From Gnetum montanum (taxonomy: Eukaryota; Streptophyta; Gnetopsida; Gnetales; Gnetaceae): 64,000 nt of DNA. The stretch covers positions 608,154-672,153 of the forward strand of contig MNCI01017655.1 in NCBI GenBank assembly GCA_015680685.1. The letters are read 5' to 3'. Positions 1 through 9,763 of the stretch are shown here, piece by piece. The notes beneath the pieces were generated by a model. That model searched no databases. It was not told where the DNA came from and was given only the letters and a program-made list of their open reading frames with translations. The number at the start of each line of letters is the position of its first letter. Position 1 is the first letter of the stretch. Made by a program: the position numbers and the translations under genes.

Positions 1-14
1 CCTTGTAGTCTCAA

Positions 15-602
15 GTGGCTAACACTCCAAAGGCCTCACCATCATCCAAAACTTCGGAACTCCCTTCAAACAAAAGGCCACATTCAATGCACATGGTCAT
101 GTTGATGCATGCCATTACCGATTGGATTAAGGCTGACCATCTTCTTAGGAAATTCTCCAATCCTAGGAGTCCTCTTATATATTTACAAATCGCTAGGAAT
201 GAACCTTGCAAGGCTCTTTTGGATTTAGGTTCTGGTGTCAACTTAATCTCTCAAGAAATGTACAAAGCCCAGAACCTACCTCCACTAAAAAAGAGTAACA
301 TTTTTTTAAAGTTGGCTAACCAGCCCATCACTATCCCATTAGCACTAGTGGAGGACATTGTTACCACTGCTTGTGGATGGTCATATCCAACTGACTTTCT
401 AGTGATTCAAGTCAACAACTGTAAGGGAGACTTCCCTATCATAATGGGAAGAGCATGGCTAAGCACAATTGATACATGCCTAGGAATACATGATATTTCC
501 CTAGCGATATCAAAGAAAAATATGTTTGAAATGATCAAGAAGAAGAAAGTTCCATGCATCGCATACAGTGACACAGGGTGTAATTGCATGCAGAAGTCCT
601 AG
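15..602 (+). pseudogene. Retroviral-type aspartic protease region of E1
   Basis: The open frame carries ALLDLGSGVNLIS about 70 residues in, which is the aspartic protease active-site loop; Athila/Tat elements commonly have D-L-G here instead of D-S/T-G. A second typical block, DFPIIMGRAWL, lies about 75 residues further and corresponds to the ILGR flap/C-terminal motif of retropepsins. The frame ends in a stop at 600-602, but similar coding continues to about 900 with breaks (the EGTQWLIVD segment is shared with E2). It would cut the Gag-Pol polyprotein. The first part, before residue 50, has no recognised domain and is probably the gag-protease linker. Confidence 0.8.
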
Positions 603-902
603 TTCATAAAACATGTAACATTGTCTACATGCAACCAGTGTGCACAAGTAACTAACATACAAAGGTGACTGTATGTGGCAGCCACAAGACAGGAAGGCAC
701 CCAATGGTTGATAGTTGACCAAGAGAGCAACTCAACTATATGCATGAAACCAGCTGAAGGTTTGACTTGCACTTACATTGATAGCATAGACACATTAGAG
801 CAAGTCCATCGTCGACTTCCAAGTCTAGAAATTAAAAATATCAACTGAGGGAGGCTGAAAATCCCTAACAACTTTAAGCAAGAGCCTCTGGAGTTAAAAC
901 CT

Positions 903-1948
903 TTGCCCACCGATATGGAGTACACATTTATCAAAAATGAAAAATCGGTAATTATTAATGCTAAGCTTGCTCCTCAACAAAAGGAGAGGCTACTGAAAAT
1001 GGTGAAAAAATGGTCAAAAGCCTTTGCTTGGTCATATCCCGAATTAACTGGAATAGACCCTAGGATATACCAACATAGAATTTATATTGACCTGTCCATG
1101 AAGCCTCAACAAAACCGCAAACGTGATTGAACCCAAAACTTAAGCAAGTGGTTAAGGAAGAAATTGAAAAGCTTTTAAAAGCTGGGTTCATCTACCCCAT
1201 TGCTGATAGCAAATGGGTTAGTCCATTAGTTATTGTGCCCAAAAATGGAGGTAAATGGAGGGTGTATATATATGTTAGGTTACTAAACATGGCAACATTC
1301 AAAGACCACTTTCCATTTCCATTCGTCGACCAAGTCTTAGACACCATTGCAGGGCATCACTATTATAGTTTTCTGGATGGGTACAGTGGATACAACCAAA
1401 TCCAAATAGCACTAGAAGACCAAGCCAAAACCACGTTCACAAGTCCTTGGGGGACATTTTCATACAAACAGATGTCGTTTGGCTTGTACAATGTTCCTAC
1501 AATGTTTCAACAGTTGGTTCTAAGTATCTTTCAGCAGTAGATAGGGAATGGTGTAGAAGTCTTCATAGATGATTTCTCCACCTACGAAGCAAACTTCAAT
1601 CGAGCATTGGACTTATTAGAGTAAGTACTAAAACGATGTGTTGAAACCAATTTAAGGCTCAACTAGTAAAAAAGTCATTTAATGGTCCAAGAAGGTGTAG
1701 TATTAGGGCATAAGATTTCACAAATAGGGATAGAGGTAGACCTCGAAAAGATTAAAGTCATCCAAGGAATCACGCACCATCCTAAAACTGTAAAAGACAT
1801 CCAATCATTCCTTGGACACACTGACTATTATAGAAGATTCATAGAGAACTTTTCAAGGGTTGCAAAACCATTAGTTGAACTAACAAAAAAGGACGTACAT
1901 TTTGAATGGACCAGAGAATATGAGTTAGCTTTTCAAACTTTAAAATAG
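903..1948 (+). pseudogene. Reverse transcriptase region of E1, broken
   Basis: Residues before the RT core (LPTDMEYTFIKNEK, then FAWSYPELTGIDP) match the conserved pre-RT segment of plant gypsy elements. A frameshift near 1127 leads into the RT core: KWVSPLVIVPKNGGKWRV, then KDHFPFPFVDQ, FLDGYSGYNQI and FTSPWGTFSYKQMSFGL. The catalytic YxDD equivalent is VFIDDFS near 1557, after an in-frame stop at about 1538. Further stops occur near 1621 and 1666. The thumb/connection segment LGHKISQIGIEVD and SFLGHTDYYRRFIENFS follows at 1682-1948. All blocks are in family order, so this is one decayed RT and not several genes. Confidence 0.92.
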
Positions 1949-2536
1949 AAGCTTGTAGAAACACCTATTCTACAAGCTCCTAACTGGTCCAGATCATTCC
2001 ATATAATGACTAATGCATCCAACTTTGCTTTAGGAGTCGTACTTACACAGTTAGATGACCAAAAACGACCCTATTACATTCACTATGCAAGTCGAAGTAT
2101 TGCTAGTGCACAACTCAACTACACCACAATGGAAAAGGAATTAATGGCTCTGGTGTTTGCACTAGATAAGTTCAGGCACTATGTATTGGGCTATAAGTTA
2201 TTTGTATACACATACCATAGTGCAATTTGGTTCCTGCTAAATAAACCAATGATGAGCCCTCACATCATACGATGGCTCGTAATCTTACAAGAGTTTGATC
2301 TTACGATGATAGATCATAAAGGCATCGAGAACATTGTTGCTGATCATTTATCTTGGTTAAGATGGGACAACAAAGAGAATGAATGTTCGCTTTCTGATCA
2401 CTTTCCTGATGAATTCCTCTTTGCAGGTGTAGTAAATAATCAATTAACCATGGAAATAAATTGGTATAGTAATGTTCTTACCTATCTCCTTACACAAGAA
2501 ACACCACAAGAGTTGGACGCTAAAAAGAAACAATAA
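1949..2536 (+). pseudogene. RNase H region of E1, with changed catalytic residues
   Basis: After a stop at 1946-1948 the RNase H domain is readable: MTNASNFALGVVLTQ, then YASRSIASAQLNYTTMEKEL, FRHYVLGYKLFVYTYHSA and IENIVADHLSWL. Family members usually have TDAS and YTDHSA. Here the first catalytic Asp is Asn and the Asp of the TDH block is Tyr, while the Glu of MEKEL remains. The Asn is shared with E2, whereas the Tyr is private to this copy. There is no room for a second RNase H between this domain and integrase, which argues against the dual-RNase-H Tat subgroup. Confidence 0.88.
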
Positions 2537-3810
2537 TTTCTTCACCGAGCCAAATATTTCATGGAAATCAATGGACACCTTTATAAGGTATGTCCCGATG
2601 GCTTGGTCCGATGGTGTGTTCCCAATGTAGATCAATTACAAGTTCTTCAAGATGCTCATGAATGTCCTTGAGGGAATCATTATGCTGGGAGACGAACAAC
2701 CATTAAAATCTTGCTTGTAGGATATTATTAGCCTACATTATTCCGGGATACTCATCATTTCGTTCAATCTTGTGAGTGCTGCCAACATGATGGGGGAATG
2801 ACTGCTAGGATGGAGGGTCCACAATAATGGATTCAACCTTTAGAACCCTTCAACATATAGGGAATTTATTTTATGAGGCCTATTACACCAATGTCCAATG
2901 GAAAAGCTTACATTATTGTTGCTATTGACTACTTTACAAAATGGGCAAAAGCAACTGCTATTATGGACTGTACATCGTCTACCACTGCACGATTTGTTCA
3001 ACAAAAAATTGTTAATAGGTTTGGTGTGCCTCATGCACTTATTTTGGATAATGGTACACATTTTATGAGCGTGACCTTTCGAAAGTTGATGCAACACTTA
3101 GGAGTTAAACACAAACTGACTACACCATACCACCCTCAAGCAAATGGTCAAGCCGAAGTAACAATAGGGAGATTATGAAAATATTGACATGAACCATTAG
3201 CAAATATAGGTGAGACTGGAGCACCAAACTGAATGATGCTCTTTGGGCATACTGCTCCACATGAAAACTCCCTATACGCTACTCTCCCTATGAGTTAGTG
3301 TACGGAAAACTCCCAACGCTTCCTATTCAAGCAAAACTCCGTACACTATCTATGACGTGTGATCTTAACCTTGACCTTAATCTAGCACAAAAACAATGAT
3401 TAATGAACCTTAACTTGCTAGATGAGAACTAATTGGTCACCCTACCATTTAATGAACTGCACAAGGCTTTTAATAAACGATGTCATAACCTGAAAATTAG
3501 AAAAGTTAAGTACCAACCAGGAGATAAGGTTCTTTATTGGAACCCCACACACGTGCCACAATGCACTAAATTTTAAATGTTGTGGGAAGAACCTTATATT
3601 ATTCATGCAACTTTTCCTTCAGGAGCCATGATGATTTACAAACCTGATAGCCCAGATAAGAAATTTTTGGTCAACATCCAACAAACCAAACCTTTCCATG
3701 AGCATAGAACAACCAATACAAATACTACCTTTGTTAGTGGACAACCCTACTTGCTATTTCGGATCTCCTCCCTCCAACTTAGTCTTGGGGGAGAGGGCCA
3801 CCAATGCTAA
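2537..3810 (+). pseudogene. Integrase region of E1, broken
   Basis: An HHCC zinc-binding block is visible (HECP..GNHYAGRR, then CECCQHDGG at about 2655-2795), interrupted by stops. The DDE core follows: [20 protein letters not shown] has Tyr where the first catalytic Asp belongs (E2 keeps VDFMGP); LDNGTHF keeps the second Asp and GQAEV keeps the Glu. Beyond 3179 the C-terminal part is recognisable but shifted (SPYELVYGK, then KPDSPDKKFLVNIQQTKPF near 3640-3700). It would insert the element's DNA; this copy is inactive. The coding end is near 3810, at a G-rich stretch also present in E2. Confidence 0.88.
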
Positions 3811-5360
3811 TCATTCTCAGCCCTCAGTTCCTTTTGTATTTTTGTTTTACACATTTTTGTTCTACACATTTTTGTTTGACACATTTTTTTTATATTTACT
3901 TTTTTTTTTTTACACCATTGTTACCATTTTTACTATTTCTTTATTTGTTTGATTTACTTTCATTTGTCATACAATAAGTGCTCATGATGGTGGATTTTCC
4001 TATAATGGTGTTGATTGTTAATGTTTGATTTTTACCTTTGATTNATTTTTTTTTACACCATTGTTACCATTTTTACTATTTCTTTATTTGNATGTCATCC
4101 ATTCAACTCTATGCTTCACCTTTGTTTGGAAGTGTACTATCCCTTTTTTCTAAGAAGAACTTATTAATGAACTGGTGGCTTAGTACTCTTCGAACCAAGG
4201 AAAGATTCAAATGGATTGAAAAGGATGTGACTTCAAGGGGATTCGACGCATTTGTGCTGACTATTCTCTTGGGTACATGGATGCTTTTCATGAGTCTTCT
4301 GCCATTCTACTATTGACCAAATGTTAGGATCTTGAATGAATCTAAATAAGTCTTTGCATGGTGTGGTTCTCACGCAAAAAAAAAACTAGTGGGAATTCAA
4401 AGCACACCCCTTAGACAGAATAAAGAAACATGGGCTGCAAACACTACTTATGGCATTGGAAAGACATGTTACCCACACCTACGGTTCCCTCTAACTAAGG
4501 CCCTTTCTCACTTCCTACTTCTCTATCTTTCTCTCCTTAGAATGGTGGTGACTCGATGGACGCATTCTTGTTGCTTCATGAGGATGGGTTGGTCAAATGT
4601 ATTGATGCGAGGTCATTGGATGTGGTTGGTTTGAGTCCAGACTTGGGATAAATTTTATTCAATCCCCTTAACCACATAATACACAAGGGACTTTACACAA
4701 CCTTGCTCTTGGGATTCCATTCCATTTCCTCCCCTCCTTCCATATTTCTTCCCATATTTCACCTCATTTTCGATTTTATGATTAGTCTATGTCTTGGTTG
4801 ACGCATTGTTAGTCGCCGGTAAACTCTTGTGCATAAGTTCTTAACCATTTTTCCATATGTCATTCCAAGAGCCTACGAACTCTTTGGTTTGCGAGTTTGT
4901 CAGGGCATAAAAGGCATGGGCCTGCTTTCGGAAGGACCCACTGGCATTCCTTTTTGGTGCAATTGTTAAGTTCTTTTCCTGAAACATTCTTTGCAATCAA
5001 CCATATCTTGTTTCATCCCCATCTATGACATCCATTTTATTAGCTTCACCANATTTCATCCCCATCTATGACATCCATTTTATTAGCTTCACCATTGTTA
5101 TTTCCCTCATCTTCATTGTTCCTTCAGTTTTTCCACCCTATCGCTACTGAAGGTTTTCTCTTAGTTGTGGGGCCTTGTCACAAATGTTTCCATTCAATTA
5201 CCTATCACACCCCTACACCTTGGGTAGTTATCAGTTAAAAACCTCTAACCTAATATCTGCCATACCCACAACCTAGCCAATGCACTTATATCGAGGCAAG
5301 GTATCAACTGCATTATGGCTTATCTATCCTTGCTAATTCATGACTATGTTGTGTGTGCAG
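3811..5360 (+). other. Post-integrase non-coding region of E1
   Basis: A T-rich stretch (3830-4100) is followed by segments that align by eye with E2 31,140-32,470 and partly with E3: a hairpin-like block at 4357-4412 and a GGAAGGACCCACTGGCATT block near 4929. Three n bases (4044, 4091, 5052) sit beside duplicated sequence. The palindrome and TATA module seen in E2 and E3 is not visible here. No protein domain is recognisable; the short open frames do not match the other copies. Confidence 0.65.
4357..4424 (+). other. Conserved hairpin-like block followed by AATAAA in E1
   Basis: ATGGTGTGGTT, an A-run and GGGAATTCAAAGCACACCCC can pair as GGTGTG..CACACC around an A-rich loop. The same block occurs twice in E2. 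AATAAA follows at 4419-4424. It may mark the 3' end of a gag-pol transcript or be an RNA signal; function is not shown. Confidence 0.5.
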
Positions 5361-5738
5361 ATGCCGATTACACAAACAATGAACTAGGATAGGAGGAAGC
5401 ACTCAGGATGGACAGGAGCTGGAGCGTTTACGTAAGGAACAAGTTTGGTCATGTGGCTATGGATGAACAACGGAATGCACATTTCTGACATTGGCAGCAA
5501 CATGCCTCATTTTCTTTTCTCTCTCTCTCTTGCTCTTCAAGCTGTCAAATGAGAGTTTGGATGTCATCTATGTATAGTGTTCACCACAATGGGTGTGAAC
5601 ACCAATGTTGTAATATGTTTGTCGATCCATTCACCGGGAACTTTGAGTCTGTTATTCCCTATCGCTATTAGTTCTCATTCATTCAATAATCCCATACCTT
5701 CCGAATATTTTGTAAGGAACTGAGGACGAGTTTTCATT
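5361..5738 (+). pseudogene. Remnant of the extra 3' ORF in E1
   Basis: The ATG at 5361 is directly preceded by GTTGTGTGTGCAG, a good 3' splice-site sequence. This is the same arrangement as the extra ORFs of E2 (33,179) and E3 (42,660). After a few codons the frame stops, and the remaining 0.35 kb aligns with only the far 3' end of the E2 ORF (the CCCATACCTTCC..GAATATTTTGTAAGG stretch just before the polypurine tract). Most of the ORF, about 2.5 kb, has therefore been lost. I infer an internal deletion. Confidence 0.55.
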
Positions 5739-5752
5739 CAGTCGTGGGGGTA
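5739..5752 (+). promoter_or_regulatory. Polypurine tract of E1
   Basis: CAGTCGTGGGGGTA directly precedes the 3' LTR. Near-identical tracts precede the LTRs of E2 (TAGTCATGGGGGTA) and E3 (minus strand CAGTCGTGGGGGTA). It would prime plus-strand DNA synthesis. Confidence 0.85.
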
Positions 5753-6575
5753 TGATGAGCCACAATATCAGGTACACGATATCAAAGCCTTCCAAGTGAT
5801 ATCAGACATCTGATATCAAGACCTGTCTTGTCACCTATAAATAAGAGGCAGGCACACTTGGTTTGGCAATAGTTAGTTAATTAGTCTTAGTCCCTTACCC
5901 GAACTCTTGCCTTTTTCCCTTCTTAGTGTTAGAATTATTTTTGAGTGCCTACAATAGGAGTCATAAAGCGAACGGATCTTTATTCGACCATTGTGTACCT
6001 GAGCACACCTTGTGGCAAAAAATAAAGACGAACTTTGTGATACCTTGCAGCATTTAGAATCACTTATTTAATGTTATTTATAGTTATTTAATGCTTTCCT
6101 TAGTTAATTAATTTTTTTTCTCTCTCTCTCTCCTTATTAACTTCCCCAAGTAAGCACACTTAGTACGACCACTTCGAGCATGCGTGGAACACTTGGTAAC
6201 CCAGTAACGATTAGCGTTTGGTAATCCCAATAGTGTTGCACTAGTTTAGGATGTGTACAACAAGTGGGAACAGATGCTGGTGTTAGGACTAGTTAAAGCA
6301 TAGTAGATTAGTTAAATTGAATTAGTTACTTAATTAGTTTGCTTCTCCCTTTATAGCACCAAGACATAAACATAAAATATATATATATATCATATATGTC
6401 AAGTTTACTTAACCGTACAATCGTGCCATACAAGTAAGCTTGGGAAGACAACGATTGACTAACCCGTCCTTGTTCTGTAGGAGCGCATAAGCACTTAGTC
6501 CTTGGAATTCGACCGAATCATGCGTGGACACTCGTATTCATATGGTTGAGCGTAGGGATACCTCGCCACTCATCA
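5753..6575 (+). repeat. 3' LTR of E1 (TGATGAG...CTCATCA)
   Basis: The LTR starts TGATGAG after the polypurine tract and ends CTCATCA, the same inverted ends as every LTR of this family in the window. U3 carries repeated GATATC/AATATC motifs at 5763-5818, then TATAAATA at 5836-5843. The inner part (GTAACCCAGTA, GGATGTGTACA, GGGAAGACA, TATGGTTGAGCGTAGGG) matches the other LTRs. The 3' target duplication cannot be tested because the 5' end is outside the window. Confidence 0.92.
5761..5843 (+). promoter_or_regulatory. U3 promoter module: GATATC dyads and TATA box
   Basis: GATATC or AATATC occurs five times within about 60 bp directly upstream of TATAAATA. The same arrangement occurs in the solo LTR at 8.3 kb and in both E3 LTRs, where the dyads are better preserved (CGATATCGCATACGCAATAT). 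Confidence 0.7.
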
Positions 6576-8039
6576 AAGGTGTTACTAAGGTAAACAGCAA
6601 TCCATAAAACAAGCAGCTAGCACTCCACTTTGAAGATCACAATAATGAGGAGTTAGCCTTGTAAAAAGACTCTTGATTTAGAAGCTTCAAATTATAAGTT
6701 CAATTCTAGTGGGTAATGTTGAGTTATAAAATTTTAATTTAACTATATGTCTTAGCAATCAATATTATTAAAGAAAACGTTTTAAGTCCCAATGCTGCTC
6801 ACTTTGTAGATCTCCCACCTCATGAATAAATGAAGGATAGACCTTTGATTAGCACTTAGAGGAACCACAACTATGTGTTGAGTTTCAATCATTCCAAATG
6901 CAAAATCATGGTTTCCACTAGTGCTTTCATCACCATCTATCCTACACCACTAGAATTGCCTACTCAAGAAGATTCCTTAGAGAATTTCAAGAAGACACAT
7001 AAGAACATGGAGACTGATATAAAGAAGAAAGTAAAGCAAAACAACATATCACAAGAAAGAAAATAATATCATATCTATAGTTAAACAAATGCCAATGCAT
7101 CAACACCTCAACATCTTATTTGACTCTTTCCTTCCCATTAACTTTTATCAATGATAGTTCATTCAAGCATGATGACTCTTACCTTGAACTCAAACATACC
7201 TTCCTTTCATTCCGCCTACCACCTTGTGGCCCCATCATCAACTACATACCTCTACTATCTTTTGGTCCCATCACAACCACCATGCCCTCATTTGCTAACA
7301 CCCCTAACCGTGTGCATCTCTCTTAGGCTGAATTGCATGTCCACACTTCATCTGCAATTTTTGAAACTAAAACTAAACATTTTCAATTGTTCACTAATAC
7401 TCTCTTAGATCTTTTAGACAAAGAAATTTTATAATTCATTTTACAGATTTTTTTACTCCATAACTATGTGTTTTCCATTAGAATTGGACCTATGATCTAG
7501 GGTTTCCATGCCAAGATTGTTAACACTAAGCTAACACCTCACTAGAGATTTTGTTATGAAAGTAGCTACATAGTCATGAGCAAAGCAATCATCCCTTGGT
7601 CTTTGAATCCACAGTGATATCATGGAATACAACCCAACATCATAGGAGGGTAAAACAATTAACTTAGTCATTGCAAAAGTTTAGCAAAGCATCCTTGTAT
7701 GACCAAAGCATCTACCTACCTATAATTAGTTTCGTGTTGTAACCCCAAATTCCTTTTGGATTAGTAAGACACTGAATCTACATGTCTTTGATTGGCCTAA
7801 CTAAGCTATTGATCATTCCAATGTGGATGTCCAAAGTATAAAAAAATTTCATTTTTCTTTATGCTTATTTTTTATGTTTATTTTTGGTTGCTATTAATGG
7901 TTTTAGTTTGGATTCTTTGAAGCCTATTGTTACAATTCATTACTACTTCTATGTAGAGGCACTTGCACCTAGAAAAATGACTCAAAAGTCTAACATTATA
8001 TCAGAGGATAACACACTCACCTTTCACCACATCAAATGA
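6576..8039. other. Unassigned AT-rich region
   Basis: No convincing gene. Short open frames at 6875-7066 and 7120-7326 are proline/serine/threonine rich and look like old retroelement gag-type sequence in the same style as 8145-9763, but no domain is recognisable. An (AT)n run in the LTR at about 6378-6390 lies just to the left. Confidence 0.4.
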
Positions 8040-8331
8040 CTACCCCACATCTTGGCCTAATCTAGGACGAACAACAAGAAACAATAATAACTTACCAAGG
8101 ATAAATCCACTAGGTCGTTAGTTGCTCCCCTCATAGACAAAACCATGGATGCTACTTTCAACAAGACCCTACCCTCTGCTATTACCTACTTTCAACACCA
8201 ACTATCCAACCTTCCCTCTAATCTTAACACCTCAACTTTTGCTACTACCAACATCACCAACCCATCTCCATCGATCCACTCTTCCTCTAACTACTCATCC
8301 ACCTCCAACTCCCCACCTTTCATTGACTTGC

Positions 8332-9205
8332 TGATGAGTCATGAATTTGCTGACAGGTGCAATAACGCACCCACAATAACGCACCCACGATATCGCATAC
8401 GCAATATCACAGCCGACGCGATATCGTGTCCTTCCCTACGATATCGCATACGCAATATCGTAGTCCGCCGCCATTTCTATAAATAAGAGACGGCTCTCCC
8501 TTGTTTCTCAATCTAGTTTAGTCTCTTAGTGAAGCTCTAGCAGTTTTTCCCTTCTAGAGATAGAATATTTTCCAGTGTATGCCCGCAGTGTGGTGATTGT
8601 AATTATACGGCATCCTTTATTCGAGTGTGACGTACTTGGACACGCACATGACCGGAAATAAAGATCAAGATTACTTCATCATTGCAGCATTCACTTAGAT
8701 TAATTATTTATTTAATTGTTATTTATTGCTTTCCTAGTTAATCTCTTCTCACCCTTAAACTCATGTTAAAACGTGGAATGAGTACGACTTGATTACGAGC
8801 ATTTAAGTGTGACTACTTGGTAACCCAGTGGCGTACCTAGGATCTGCACTTCGTAATCCCAGTGGTAGTCATGCATGAAGTCCAAGATGTGTACAGATGA
8901 TTAAGGAACAGATGCTCATCGCACTTAGGCTAGTTAGATTCTCTTACCCTTTTCCTCCTAGCTTAGTTAATCTTATTTTCCATCACCTTCAAGAGTTGCA
9001 TTAGGTTAGAACACATCATACACCTCACTCTGGACTAAACCATATGTCACAAAGATAATACTAGTCTAGGTGGGAAGACAGTGAACTACGACCTAAGGCT
9101 AACTATCTAGGTGCCACAACTAGTCCGTCTGCGGAGTTCAACCGGATCGTTCATGTAACACTCGTATTCGTATGGTTGAGTGTAGGCGTACGTCGCCACT
9201 CATCA
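8332..9205 (+). mobile_element. Solo LTR of the TGATGAG family with CTTGC target duplication
   Basis: Starts TGATGAG, ends CTCATCA, and is flanked by CTTGC at 8327-8331 and 9206-9210. Internal landmarks match the LTR of E1. U3 has two near-identical copies of CGATATCGCATACGCAATAT (about 8388 and 8439) and a GCGATATCGTG between them, then TATAAATA at 8478-8485. A solo LTR forms by recombination between the two LTRs of a complete element. Confidence 0.95.
8386..8485 (+). promoter_or_regulatory. Best-preserved GATATC palindrome array and TATA box
   Basis: Three dyads centred on ATATCG occur in 75 bp, each an imperfect palindrome, ending 16 bp before TATAAATA. Two of them are a direct repeat. 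The regular pattern suggests binding sites for a dimeric factor; the factor is unknown. Confidence 0.6.
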
Positions 9206-9487
9206 CTTGCCCTATACCAACTCTATCCATGGTTCCTTCAACTACCACCCACACACCTGCAACCAATCTAACCTTTGCTCTCATAACACAATGCCATGCT
9301 CCCCCATTTACATCAACATTTCTAATGATCCTAACCTATTCCAACCTATCCTGCCTATGTCACATACCTCTTTGTGCTTAAACCCCACCCTTAACAAACC
9401 TCCACTATGTCGACCATCTACAAAGTAAGCCCTCAATCACCTCTCTTTCTCACACTTGTCAAACCCCAACTATGACCAACAACTCAT

Positions 9488-9763
9488 GTGCTTGGCCAAG
9501 CACAATCCAACCCATACCCACAATTACATGAAAGACCATCCTCAATCACTAATGAGCTAGCATCCATCACAAGTAGTTTTAGGTATTTTGACAATGCCAC
9601 AAGCCCCTTTGACTCCTATCGTCCACTCTACACTACCTACTCCATGCTTGGACTTACATTCCCCAATGATAAGCCTAACATTATCCTTGACCCTAACAAC
9701 ACCTCAACCTACAATCAATATCAAGAGCTACAATTGATGGATGTGGAAAGGGGATATGCTTAA
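9488..9763 (+). pseudogene. Short open frame, gag-like remnant
   Basis: Opens MLGQAQSNPYPQLHERPS and runs 91 codons to a stop. Rich in Pro, Ser, Thr and Asn, like the split frame just upstream, and probably the same old retroelement. No motif is recognised. Confidence 0.3.

Larger units (their letters stand above)
1..6575 (+). mobile_element. Ty3/gypsy element E1, 3' part (protease to 3' LTR)
   Basis: The element enters from the left edge, so its 5' LTR, primer site and gag are outside the window. Domains run protease, reverse transcriptase, RNase H, integrase, then about 1.9 kb of non-coding DNA with a remnant of the extra ORF, a polypurine tract and a 3' LTR. The order RT-RNase H-integrase defines Ty3/gypsy. 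The protease DLG motif, the pre-RT KPLP/EYTF segment and the tRNA-Asp-like primer sites of its relatives here point to the Athila/Tat group. Stops and frameshifts in every domain make it a dead copy. E2 is a close relative. Confidence 0.9.
8145..9428 (+). pseudogene. Old Pro/Ser/Thr-rich ORF (gag-like), split by a solo LTR
   Basis: The frame opens at 8145 (MDATFNKTLPSAITYFQHQL) and is cut after about 62 codons by the solo LTR at 8332. It resumes in the same frame beyond the second copy of the CTTGC target duplication and runs to a stop at 9426-9428, so the uninterrupted frame would be about 136 codons. The preceding sequence (8050-8144) is also weakly coding. The composition resembles the N-terminal part of plant gypsy gag proteins, but no domain can be named. 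Another open stretch of the same style is at 9488-9763. Confidence 0.45.

Noticed and set aside
1949-2870. Second (archaeal-type) RNase H of the Tat/Ogre group
   Set aside because: The spacer between RNase H and integrase in E1 and E2 is too short and has no further RNase H blocks.
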